38,738 nucleotides of DNA from a virus: IMG/VR virus record IMGVR_UViG_3300005663_000115, positions 1 to 38,738 of that record; one strand, written 5' to 3'. Below are positions 24,573 through 31,397 of this stretch, in pieces. The translations under genes and the position numbers were made by a program. Under the pieces are notes generated by a model, which made no database searches, was not told the origin of the DNA, and worked only from the letters and a program-made list of their open reading frames with translations. Each line of letters opens with the position of its first letter. The stretch's first letter is position 1.

Positions 24573-24778
24573 CCGCAGCACATACAGGCCTCAACACCAT
24601 CGCCGTGTTGTGTACGTCTAAACATCTTTTCGGCGCATTGCTCAGAGCAGTACGCAGATACCGGCTCTGAGCCACGGCACCCGCCGGGCTCTACATCGTA
24701 GAATTCGCCATTCCCGCCAAGTGAAATGAAGCGCCCACAGGTTGGGCATTTATCTCCGAGTTTTTCTTGATCGCTCAT
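24569..24778 (-). CDS. small zinc-ribbon protein
   Basis: A 69-residue protein with CPTC (11-14), a cysteine in PGGCRG, CSEQC near 44-48, and CMCC at the C-terminus. Two zinc sites are likely. It is the last gene of the minus-strand block and its start overlaps the upstream RHH gene stop as ATGA. The CPTCGRFISLGGNGEF pattern resembles rubredoxin-like ribbons in small phage proteins. Function unknown. Confidence 0.6.
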   Translation of the reverse strand: MSDQEKLGDKCPTCGRFISLGGNGEFYDVEPGGCRGSEPVSAYCSEQCAEKMFRRTQHGDGVEACMCCG

Positions 24779-24972
24779 AGATTCCCTAGCTTTCTATCTT
24801 CGATGAGCTGCCGCACGGCAGCCGATACCCCAGACAGAGCGTGACTAATCGCAAAGGATAGCAGCCAATCAACATCGTTGGCTGACAGGGTTATCGTAGT
24901 GCGTGTGACGCCATCGAGCTCTCGAGGGCGTCCGGCACCCTTGCGGGCGCCTCCGTGGGGCGAGGTGGTCAT
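24775..24972 (-). CDS. RHH-type DNA-binding regulator with basic GRP arm
   Basis: A 65-residue protein. Residues 7-17 (GGARKGAGRPR) form a basic glycine/proline arm like an AT-hook, common at the front of phage RHH proteins. TRTTITLSANDVDWLLSFAI and GVSAAVRQLIED then give strand-helix-helix of a ribbon-helix-helix fold (dimeric, strand in the major groove). The start is taken at the ATG in ATGA overlap with the preceding gene (24969-24972) rather than at 25017. It probably regulates its own operon, whose promoter carries a palindrome 190 nt upstream. Confidence 0.65.
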   Translation of the reverse strand: MTTSPHGGARKGAGRPRELDGVTRTTITLSANDVDWLLSFAISHALSGVSAAVRQLIEDRKLGNL

Positions 24973-25127
24973 GTGGCCACCCTGCTGCTCTCGGGGTGCA
25001 CGGTGGCGCAGCAGCATTTAGATTTTTGAAAGGTGCCGGATGTGGTGGTTACACTGATGGTGCCGCACAACCACCCGCAAGAGGAACAGGTGGTTCGGGG
25101 GGTGTTTTTTGTTGTTTTTGTATTCAT
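24969..25127 (-). CDS. small Cys-rich protein, first gene of the RHH mini-operon
   Basis: A 52-residue Thr/Ser-rich protein with CSSCGWLC near residues 14-21 and CCC at 38-40, so metal binding is likely. The start at ATG 25127 is preferred because GGAG lies ten bases upstream, and the longer frame to 25181 would cover the promoter. It is coupled to the RHH gene by ATGA overlap. Function unknown. Confidence 0.55.
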   Translation of the reverse strand: MNTKTTKNTPRTTCSSCGWLCGTISVTTTSGTFQKSKCCCATVHPESSRVAT

Positions 25128-25158
25128 GCTTTTTTCTCCGTTGTTCGTGTTCCTCATC

Positions 25159-25194
25159 ATGTATACATCATACCAAATCAACCGAAATGATCAA
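25159..25194 (-). promoter_or_regulatory. sigma70-like promoter with overlapping palindromic operator (minus strand)
   Basis: Reading the minus strand, -35 TTGATC (25189-25194), a 16-nt spacer and an extended -10, TGG-TATGAT (-10 hexamer 25167-25172, five of six consensus bases), point to transcription into the genes below 25127. The perfect 10-bp palindrome ATGTATACAT (25159-25168) overlaps the -10/+1 region and is flanked by direct CATCAT copies on the plus strand. This is a standard place for a small dimeric repressor such as the RHH protein in the same operon; the pairing is inference. Confidence 0.55.
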
Positions 25195-25245
25195 GCAAAA
25201 TCGTCATACTTTATCAAGTTTTTTTTGCCCCTGAAATCCGGGGAC

Positions 25246-25728
25246 TTAGGGCCGAGCGTGCTTCAGCGGTAACGGGCAGACCAGGAAATAACCGTTTTTC
25301 TGTTTGTTTTCGAATTGCGGACCAAGCCCAAGGATCATTGTGTCGCGATCTGCGCCCGGATCTGGCTTGCCGTTTGGCAGGTTGAAGCTGATACGGCAAT
25401 CCGGCATAAAGATCGTGTAGTCTTTGGCATAATGGTGCATCCATTCTTGCGTGCAACCTGTTGGTACCAAGAGGATTGAATGGTTGGCACTGAACATTGC
25501 CTCGTACCAGGCTTTTTGCACCCAAAGTGTCGTATCTTTAAATTCCATATTGCAAAACGTCCAATTGATCCACGGCTGAATCAATCCGTTTTCTTTTTTT
25601 GTCCAAAACGCTTTACAGAGCGCGTCACGTTTTGATGCAGCTGCGTCGAGCCGAAATTTGATCTGGAAATAATCCTGCAATGCTTCGAACAACCATGGCG
25701 GCGTTCGTCTATTTTGAATTTTGGCCAT
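25246..25728 (-). CDS. Dam-type phage adenine methyltransferase relative with altered active site
   Basis: A 160-residue protein resembling the phage DNA N-6-adenine methyltransferase family. RRTPPWLFEALQDYFQIKF (7-25), FRLDAAASKRDALC, and the AFWTKKENGLIQPWINWTF string match the family's 'TP.wlfdaL...f...lDvaA...na.c..y.t...dGL...W....vw'. SILLVPTGCTQEWMHHYA and IFMPDCRISF match the later parts. However, the catalytic N-P-P-Y that normally follows W is here FCNMEF. The C-terminus also deviates (GADRDTMILGLG). It may be inactive or have changed its role. It overlaps the upstream gene by 20 nt. Confidence 0.7.
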   Translation of the reverse strand: MAKIQNRRTPPWLFEALQDYFQIKFRLDAAASKRDALCKAFWTKKENGLIQPWINWTFCNMEFKDTTLWVQKAWYEAMFSANHSILLVPTGCTQEWMHHYAKDYTIFMPDCRISFNLPNGKPDPGADRDTMILGLGPQFENKQKNGYFLVCPLPLKHARP

Positions 25729-25939
25729 TTGCTTTTTTTCCGCAGAGTTCTAGGTGATATTCCCAGAGCTCTAGTTTTAGTTGATGCCATCGACCCAGCA
25801 CGGTGCCGCGTCTTTTGTTTCGCCACGTGCTAGGGTCTTCGCTACCGCTCCAAAACATTTGGAAAATGTCCCGGTAGGTGTAGCCCGTCCGCATGTCTTG
25901 ATACTTGAGCCCGCAATTTGCGCACGTCTCGCCATTCAT
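25709..25939 (-). CDS. small hypothetical protein with CxxC start
   Basis: A 76-residue protein beginning MNGETCANCGLKYQDMRTGY, a single CxxC (6-9), followed by aromatic and basic residues (YRDIFQMFWSGSEDPSTWRN, RWHQLKLELWEYHLELCGKK). The TYRDIF and LELWEYH.EYC strings recall small proteins coded with phage replication genes. It starts in an ATGA overlap with the helicase stop (25936-25939). Function unknown; a zinc half-site with one later cysteine is possible. Confidence 0.55.
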   Translation of the reverse strand: MNGETCANCGLKYQDMRTGYTYRDIFQMFWSGSEDPSTWRNKRRGTVLGRWHQLKLELWEYHLELCGKKANGQNSK

Positions 25940-27669
25940 GTTCCTGCCGGTTTCTGGAGTGGCGGCGGGAACGGCAAGGATCTGTTTATGTCGCTAAAGT
26001 CGTGCCGCAATATCCGAGGAAACTTTTGGGCAATATCTACCAGGATCTTTGTTGGCTTCTGGAGGTTTCCGGATCTCTCGATCGCCTCATCAACGGTGCT
26101 TGGCGTCTTGAGCTCTGCTCTACTTACCCCGCTATCGCTGTGACGCCGCCACCATCCGGCGGCCTTGTCTCGAGGATATCCTGTATGCTCGAAACAGATC
26201 CATTCGCTGTACTGTGTGATCCCGCAATAATAAATCACGCGCATCGATGGGGGCTTGCCTGGCTTGGCGTGCTTTGTGTATCGGATTTTGTCGACTTCAG
26301 CCCAACCCGGAAATTGCGCTTTGGTACTGGTCATTACGTCAGCGCCAATGTTGGCCTTGGCTTTGTGTCGCGGCTCCTGTGCGATCACAAATTCGTATCC
26401 GCAATCAGGGCAGGCGGTTTCCTTTTTCTTCACCAGTGCATGGCATCGAGGGCATTCTTTGCGGTCAAAGTCGTAACCGCAATCGGGGCATTCCTTTGCG
26501 GACAGCTTGCAGGGCAGCCCGCAATCAGGGCATTCCTTTTGCGGTGACTTGACGACGTGATTATTTTTGACCTTGATTTCGGCAAGCGGGCCATGCTTGA
26601 GGATGTTGCCGGCAAAGTCGAGCACCAAGCAATTTTCTTTGCCGGGCGCCATTCGCATGCCACGGCCCATCATTTGAACATGCAGGCCCGTTGATTTTGT
26701 GGGACGCAGCACGATCATTGCGTCGATGTCTGGTACGTTAAAGCCAGTTGTCAGAACGTTGATGTTAGTTAACGCGCGGATCTCTCCGCGTTTGAATCGA
26801 TCAATGATCACAGCGCGCAAGCCTTTGGGTGTTTCTCCTGTGATGGTTTCACTGGAAATCAATCGTTCACGAAATTCATCGCGTACATGGTGCGCGTGTT
26901 TGACTCCGGAACAAAAGACCAGCCATTTTTTTCTGTCGCTGCATTTGTCGATCGTCTCAGTGACCGCAGACACAACAACATCGTCCTTATTCATGGCTTT
27001 CTCGAGGTCACCGGGGACGTATTCGCCGCCACGGATTTTGACTCCACCCAGATCGGCGCGTTTCTTACCGAGCCTAGTTGTCAGCGGTGCAAGGTAGCCA
27101 TTGCGCACAAGGCGCAAAATGTCTGTGTCGTAACAGATGTCAGTGAAGATCGAGCCAACGCCTCGATGCAGCATGCCAGAATCCAGGCGATAGGGCGTCG
27201 CCGTCATACCGATGATCTTGAGCCTTGGGTTGACCTCGCGGAGCTCGTTGATAAATTGCAGGTACATGCCAAAGCCTTTTTTTGGCACCAGGTGCGCTTC
27301 ATCGATCCAGATCAGGTCAATGGCGCCGAACTCGAGCGCCCGTTTATAGACGCTTTGAATGCCCGCGATCGTGATTTGACTGTCGGTGTCGCGGCTCTTG
27401 AGACCTGCACTGTAGTACCCGAGGCGCAAGCTAGCATCTGGCCATTGCTGTATGAGCTCGGCACCGTTTTGCTGCAGGAGCTCTTGCACGTGCGTCAACA
27501 GCATCATGCGTTGCCTTGGATACTGAGTGATAACGCCGCGCACAAATTCGGCTTGCACGACTGATTTTCCGCCACCAGTTGGAATGACGATCAGCGGATT
27601 GCCGTCGTTACTGCGAAAGTAATCGTAGATTGAATCGATCGCTTCGTTTTGGTAATCGCGAAGTTTCAT
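25936..27669 (-). CDS. SF2 DEAH-box helicase with C-terminal zinc ribbons
   Basis: A 577-residue superfamily 2 helicase/translocase of the SSL2/UvrB-like class. Motifs in order: Q-like start RDYQNEAI (4-11), Walker A IPTGGGKS (29-36), motif Ia LLTHVQEL, motif II DEAH (123-126), motif III MTATPYR (155-161), motif IV LVFCSGVKHAHHV (about 250-262), motif V TNINVLTTGFNVPDIDAMIV (301-320), and motif VI QMMGRGMR (332-339). After it, three CPDCG/CPRCH units (380-425) form zinc ribbons, then a C-terminal domain of unknown fold (IYYCGITQYSEWICFEHTG). ATGA overlaps link it to both neighbours. It is likely used in replication or recombination. Confidence 0.92.
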   Translation of the reverse strand: MKLRDYQNEAIDSIYDYFRSNDGNPLIVIPTGGGKSVVQAEFVRGVITQYPRQRMMLLTHVQELLQQNGAELIQQWPDASLRLGYYSAGLKSRDTDSQITIAGIQSVYKRALEFGAIDLIWIDEAHLVPKKGFGMYLQFINELREVNPRLKIIGMTATPYRLDSGMLHRGVGSIFTDICYDTDILRLVRNGYLAPLTTRLGKKRADLGGVKIRGGEYVPGDLEKAMNKDDVVVSAVTETIDKCSDRKKWLVFCSGVKHAHHVRDEFRERLISSETITGETPKGLRAVIIDRFKRGEIRALTNINVLTTGFNVPDIDAMIVLRPTKSTGLHVQMMGRGMRMAPGKENCLVLDFAGNILKHGPLAEIKVKNNHVVKSPQKECPDCGLPCKLSAKECPDCGYDFDRKECPRCHALVKKKETACPDCGYEFVIAQEPRHKAKANIGADVMTSTKAQFPGWAEVDKIRYTKHAKPGKPPSMRVIYYCGITQYSEWICFEHTGYPRDKAAGWWRRHSDSGVSRAELKTPSTVDEAIERSGNLQKPTKILVDIAQKFPRILRHDFSDINRSLPFPPPLQKPAGT

Positions 27670-27911
27670 AAATTGCGTATTTTATTTTCTATTTTCATTA
27701 GTATGACTGGCGGTGATTGTGGTCTATCGCCATAGTTGTAACTCTCAAACGCATCCGAGATTACATGCAATGCTTCCCTTAATCCGATACGGCGCCCCTC
27801 GGTCATTCCCGCTTGGGCTATTCCTATCAGACAGCAATGATCAACCTTTAGCGTCTCGGATGGGTGGTCTTTGCATAGGTATTTTCTTGCGATTTTTTCT
27901 GCCGTTTTCAT
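27666..27911 (-). CDS. small hypothetical protein in the replication operon
   Basis: An 81-residue protein. ATG 27911, two bases after the upstream stop (TGAAATG), is preferred over in-frame starts at 27932 and 28004, which overlap the preceding gene. It begins KTAEKIARKYL and has a helical, mixed-charge middle (MTEGRRIGLREALHVISDAF). Some phage small proteins of this layout have a C-terminal helix pair that binds a partner. No recognised domain. ATGA overlap with the helicase start. Confidence 0.55.
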   Translation of the reverse strand: MKTAEKIARKYLCKDHPSETLKVDHCCLIGIAQAGMTEGRRIGLREALHVISDAFESYNYGDRPQSPPVILMKIENKIRNL

Positions 27912-27912
27912 T

Positions 27913-28113
27913 TCAACCCCATGCCGTGCCATCTGGATGCGTTTGTACTTTGGCTGTGCGTCTTGTATCTGAGTGCTTGCCGGCAACTGCAAACTGTGGT
28001 GCAAGCGGTGTGTATGCTACTGCCCTGAATTCGCCGCGTGGTGTTTTGCAGTTTTCACACCGTGTTGACCACCGACCGTTGACCCATTGGCAACTGCGGC
28101 ACCTGTAGCTCAT
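27913..28113 (-). CDS. small RanBP2-like zinc-finger protein
   Basis: A 66-residue protein with CRSCQWVNGRWSTRCENC (5-22): C-x2-C, W-x-N, then C-x2-C ten residues later. This is the RanBP2/double-ribbon type of single zinc finger. The rest is a basic, Thr/Pro-rich tail without obvious fold. In the family such fingers bind single-stranded nucleic acid or protein. ATGA overlap with the upstream gene and close coupling to the next. Function unknown. Confidence 0.6.
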   Translation of the reverse strand: MSYRCRSCQWVNGRWSTRCENCKTPRGEFRAVAYTPLAPQFAVAGKHSDTRRTAKVQTHPDGTAWG

Positions 28114-28487
28114 TGTTCGGACTTTGGCTTAAATAATGAGGATGGCTCGGGCAGTCCCTGCATAACAAGCAACACTGCAAGAAACTCACGAGTATGATCG
28201 GATCCAAGGCATGCCTGTAGGGCAATTCTCCCAAGTGCACTCACTGGCCTATCGAGTTTTACGACCACATGCATATTACCGGGAGTCTTGGATTGCCATC
28301 GATCAATCTCTATGGCTCCCAAGTTGTTGCCGAGACGCTTTAGCCTTGCCTCGTAAATAGAAACGGCCAATGGTCCGTCCAGGTCAAGCAAAAGCAAATC
28401 TGGCTTACTGCCCACAACGACTTGACCGTCCTCTACAGCTTTATCGATCGCCGCATTTGTGATCTCCGGTGAACAGCTGTAGCTCAT
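28110..28487 (-). CDS. small protein with primase-polymerase-like motifs
   Basis: A 125-residue protein. PDLLLLDLDGPLAVSIYEARL has a strand then D-x-D (DLD near 35), and RWQSKTPGNMHVVVKLDRPV has a strand with GNMHVV, the pair resembling motifs I (DhD) and II (sxH) of archaeo-eukaryotic primases. A conserved helical end follows, GRIALQACLGSDHTREFLAV, which I know from a widespread phage family of unknown function ('eRiaLQa.LGSDp.rE'). At this size it would be only a minimal catalytic core. The alternative is a divergent regulator. ATGA overlaps at both ends. Confidence 0.55.
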   Translation of the reverse strand: MSYSCSPEITNAAIDKAVEDGQVVVGSKPDLLLLDLDGPLAVSIYEARLKRLGNNLGAIEIDRWQSKTPGNMHVVVKLDRPVSALGRIALQACLGSDHTREFLAVLLVMQGLPEPSSLFKPKSEQ

Positions 28488-29536
28488 CCAATGACCTCGC
28501 CCCCTAAAATGTTTCGAGCTGCGTCGACTGTCTCATTGCCGATTGCATTGGGGTGAATCGCTGCAAGTTCTTTGGAGCTGTAGTGACTCGATTTGTCCGC
28601 CGGGAATCCGTCCCGGGCACACTCTACGAATTCTCTGCCGTCCGCCATTTGATATTTTATCCAGTCGTCGCCGGCATCGATCGGCGTCGCATAGGGTATG
28701 AGCTCGGGAATATGCAAATGATTCTCACAGCCCTTGCGCTGATTGTCTTCGGGTATGTCGCAATCGTAGCGCGCACAGGTCCAGCGCGCCTTGCCATCGA
28801 GCTCAGGGGTCGCGTGTACGCACGTGCGACAGTTTACATCGGCTACTTGGTCGCCGTGGCACTGGTCTTTTGCTGGGCACCATTTGCATTCAAACCAATC
28901 CGGATCCTGGCTGATTTTCTCGAGCGGCGTTTTTGATTCGATGATCCGGAGGGCCTTTGTGTGGATCGCTTTGGATTTCTTTGGCTCGTATTTGATCCGC
29001 TTAACATAGATCGTGTCAGTGTCTTTACAGATTCCAATGTACACCGCGCGCTTTAGCTTGGCCATCCGCATATAGCTTTGACATTGTGCGAAGTGTTTGG
29101 GCTTCGACTTTTCAACACCGTGCTTTTTGAGCGCGGCAAAGCTCTTTTTGTTGTGCGTCTTGACTTCGAGCAAGTGCCAGGTCTTTGGGGCCTCTGGCAG
29201 CTCGAGCACAACGCCATCGAGTCCTCCGGAATAGTGGCCAGCGTGATCCGTGTAACGAAACTGATCGCCGTTTGCGTCTTTTTCGTGAACAGTGCAGCCG
29301 ATGGCTTTGAGGTTTTCTATCACGCGAGTTTCCTCGCGGTGGCCTGTTTCGAATAGGCGCAGGATGCGCCCCTCAAACTTTTGAGAAAACGCCCACCGAA
29401 AGCTATAAAACAGAAAACGCTCGCACGATTCACCGATCTGAGAGCCACCGAGGTAAGCTCTGGCGGGCTCGGATTGGCTTTCATATAGATCGTAAATCGC
29501 GCGTTCTGTTAGGCCTTCGGTGGGCAGCTCAACCAT
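28484..29536 (-). CDS. Cas4/RecB-like PD-(D/E)XK nuclease with putative iron-sulfur cluster
   Basis: A 350-residue nuclease of the exonuclease type used with phage recombinases. GSQIGESCERFLFY starts the core and gives Cys38. The catalytic set is His66 (ETGHREE), Asp107 (GGLDGVV), Glu124-x-Lys126 (LLEVKTH) and Gln151/153 (AQCQSYM). CKWCPAKDQC adds Cys217, Cys220 and Cys226, so the four-cysteine cluster layout of Cas4 and AddB is complete. A further Cys group (236, 239, 254, 259, 270) extends it. Coded three bases after the DUF669 protein and near a Sak4-like ATPase, it probably resects DNA ends for single-strand annealing or recombination. Confidence 0.88.
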   Translation of the reverse strand: MVELPTEGLTERAIYDLYESQSEPARAYLGGSQIGESCERFLFYSFRWAFSQKFEGRILRLFETGHREETRVIENLKAIGCTVHEKDANGDQFRYTDHAGHYSGGLDGVVLELPEAPKTWHLLEVKTHNKKSFAALKKHGVEKSKPKHFAQCQSYMRMAKLKRAVYIGICKDTDTIYVKRIKYEPKKSKAIHTKALRIIESKTPLEKISQDPDWFECKWCPAKDQCHGDQVADVNCRTCVHATPELDGKARWTCARYDCDIPEDNQRKGCENHLHIPELIPYATPIDAGDDWIKYQMADGREFVECARDGFPADKSSHYSSKELAAIHPNAIGNETVDAARNILGGEVIG

Positions 29537-29539
29537 GAC

Positions 29540-30025
29540 TTAGTTGGCCCACGGCGGCTGGTCTGCTGTCGCTGGCGCGGCTGGCGCGCTTGTGCTTGCT
29601 TGTTCAGGCTGCGCCGCCTGTTGACCTGCCTGTGCGGGCCCGTAACCCTTGATGACGTTTGTCAGCTCGCCATTGTCTTCGCGTTTTTTTACGCCAACCT
29701 TGAGGATGACTGGCACCCCATGGAGCTCGCTCGAGTCCTTTGGCCGTAGGACCTTGCATGCTTTACAAATATCGCCGAGCTCGCGCTGTGCAATCTCGAC
29801 GGCCTTGGTGCTTTTGTTGTCGAGATTCAGGCGCGACCAGAGCAGGTGTCCCTTGTGCGCTCCATCCATGATCTGCCAAGTGAATTTAAGAAAGCTGCCC
29901 TCGCCATTCTTGGTGGCCACCATTTCGCTTTCTGTCGCCATGCATAGGTAATCAGCTTTCGGTATGGCGTCAAAGCTTGCCATCGGTTTGTGTTTGTCGG
30001 CGTCGAAGCCATCGAGTGAGGCCAT
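29540..30025 (-). CDS. DUF669-type, single-strand DNA-binding-like protein
   Basis: A 161-residue protein. The start at ATG 30025 (TAAGATG after the upstream stop) is preferred over the longer frame. The pattern ADYLCMATESEMVATKNGEG, LKFTWQIMDGAHKGHLLWSR, LNLDNKSTKAVEIAQRELGD, CKACKVLRPKDSSELHGVPV and a C-terminal PPWAN tail preceded by Ala/Gln/Pro-rich sequence fits the DUF669 family coded next to Sak4-type ATPases. The family is thought to bind single-stranded DNA; the disordered tail is reminiscent of SSB tails but is not acidic. Confidence 0.8.
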   Translation of the reverse strand: MASLDGFDADKHKPMASFDAIPKADYLCMATESEMVATKNGEGSFLKFTWQIMDGAHKGHLLWSRLNLDNKSTKAVEIAQRELGDICKACKVLRPKDSSELHGVPVILKVGVKKREDNGELTNVIKGYGPAQAGQQAAQPEQASTSAPAAPATADQPPWAN

Positions 30026-30026
30026 C

Positions 30027-30536
30027 TTATACCACCTTTTGTTGTGTGTGTTGATTGTGATTACGCCGATTGGCGTATTGTTCTTGATTGGTAGACCACT
30101 TGCAGTTTTCCGGCGAGTAGTTTCCGTCTGAGTCAATCCTATCTATTGTACATCCTTCCGGTCTTTTGCCTATATCCTTATAGAATTTTTCGAACGATGA
30201 CCACCTTTCACAGACACGGATACCTCGTCCGCCGTACCATGGGTACGATCCATTCGTTGGATTGTTGCATCTGTTTCGCATTGATTTCCATGTTGAATGG
30301 GTGGGCGTTCCTGACATGCCATGGGTTACTTGTTGCTGGCTTACTCTGTATCCGTGCTCACGCAAAAGACAACCGCAGCTTTTTGTCATCCCTGATTTCA
30401 GGGTCTTGCTGAACACAGGATCTTTTTTTGCTTCGCCGCAGTCACACCGGCAATCCCATTTTCCAGCACCCGCGTAACTGGTCACTATTAGTCGGCCAAA
30501 TCTTCGACCGATCATTGTCATGTCTGGTCGTCTCAT
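30027..30536 (-). CDS. HNH/AP2-type homing endonuclease-like protein
   Basis: A 169-residue protein of a mobile endonuclease type. Residues 5-60 (MIGRRFGRLIV...WDCRCDCG...LKSGMTKSCGCL) form the zinc-binding front with CRCDCG and SCGC, typical of phage AP2-containing endonucleases. Then follows THGMSGTPTHSTWKSMRNRC, PWYGGRGIRVCERW, GKRPEGCTIDRIDSDGNYSP and ENCKWSTNQEQYANRR, the well-known HNH-like/AP2 core. It lies between the ATPase and DUF669 genes, which usually adjoin. Genes of this type insert by self-homing, so it may be a passenger. ATGA overlap with the ATPase stop. Confidence 0.85.
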   Translation of the reverse strand: MRRPDMTMIGRRFGRLIVTSYAGAGKWDCRCDCGEAKKDPVFSKTLKSGMTKSCGCLLREHGYRVSQQQVTHGMSGTPTHSTWKSMRNRCNNPTNGSYPWYGGRGIRVCERWSSFEKFYKDIGKRPEGCTIDRIDSDGNYSPENCKWSTNQEQYANRRNHNQHTQQKVV

Positions 30537-31291
30537 GTCAGCGACTTGCTTATGCAGTCAGATAAGGCGCCCCACTCCAGAGGGATGCTCTCTGGAAGGC
30601 TGTATCGATTCTTCGCAACGAATGCAGGCCGCTCTTGGGTCCAAAGGAGGCGCTCGCCCACCGCGACTCCGCGCCTAGCTGTCTTGTCAAAACCGACATC
30701 CTCTGTCTGCACGATCGTGCGTTGCGAGGCATAGCCGATAATGTCACACCATTCCGACAAAACAGATGAAGTCCGCTGGTGCATCTTGAGGATATAGCGA
30801 TCGTACGGCTCGGTTTCAGGATCGTCAAAGCGTTTGACTTGGCTGTGCGCTGTCATGCCGACAACCATTGACCTGCTAAGCCTCAGGGCGTTAAGGCCCT
30901 CCAGGATTTTACGGAAAGCATCGGCGGCAAAAACGTAACCCTTGCCGTATCCGAATGCCTCGATGTTGTCTTTGCCGTTTTCTTCTGCAACATGCTTCCA
31001 AGTCAGGGCCTCGAGCCAATCGGCGGAGTCGATTACGATCGTTTTGAAATCATGCTTTTGAGTGTAGAGCTCTGTGATGACCTCCATCACATACGCATAG
31101 CTCTTGGCTGTTCCTTCCTTTGGCAGCTTTGCAACCTTGAGCTCATCAAGGCCATCCTCGGTTTGAATGAACAGGGGCTTTGGCGCCTTGCTGAAGAAGG
31201 TTGACTTGCCGATGCCCTCGTTGCCGTGTATCAAAATTCTGGGTGGCTTGGGTGTTTTGGAGGCTTTGATTGCCGATAGGTCGATGGCCAT
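30533..31291 (-). CDS. Sak4-like RecA-fold ATPase
   Basis: A 252-residue AAA/RecA-type ATPase. RILIHGNEGIGKST (19-32) is Walker A with the G-x-x-G-x-GKS/T form, TIVIDSADWLEALTW (about 84-98) has the Walker B strand with Asp, and MVVGMTAHSQVKRF (about 145-160) matches the sensor region of the phage 'nucleotide-binding protein' family called Sak4. Members promote single-strand annealing with SSB-like partners. It is the first gene of the minus-strand operon, reading away from the 106-bp divergent region. Confidence 0.88.
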   Translation of the reverse strand: MAIDLSAIKASKTPKPPRILIHGNEGIGKSTFFSKAPKPLFIQTEDGLDELKVAKLPKEGTAKSYAYVMEVITELYTQKHDFKTIVIDSADWLEALTWKHVAEENGKDNIEAFGYGKGYVFAADAFRKILEGLNALRLSRSMVVGMTAHSQVKRFDDPETEPYDRYILKMHQRTSSVLSEWCDIIGYASQRTIVQTEDVGFDKTARRGVAVGERLLWTQERPAFVAKNRYSLPESIPLEWGALSDCISKSLT

Positions 31292-31397
31292 GGACGATCC
31301 TTGTGTTTGATTGTGTCTGGGTCACTACGCGAAATAAAAAAGAATGGCAACAATTTTGTTGTTGATTTCTTCAGATTGATTCTGTAAACGGTCTGGC
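31292..31397 (+). promoter_or_regulatory. divergent control region between the two transcription blocks
   Basis: A 106-bp gap separates the start of the minus-strand block from the start of the plus-strand block, and it is the only divergent gap of the window. It holds AT-rich sequence with the inverted repeat CAACAA-TTTTG-TTGTTG (31348-31364), a possible operator. Candidate hexamers are TTGATT (31362-31367) with TAAACG (31385-31390) at 17 nt on the plus strand; both are weak. I infer bidirectional promoters, likely controlled by the Cro-like protein coded nearby. Confidence 0.45.

Noticed and set aside
25228-25243. Hairpin CCCC-TGAAATCC-GGGG with a T-run as possible terminator
   Set aside because: The T-run lies before the hairpin on the plus strand, and on the minus strand an A-run follows it, so it does not fit a rho-independent terminator in either direction; the stem is only four pairs.
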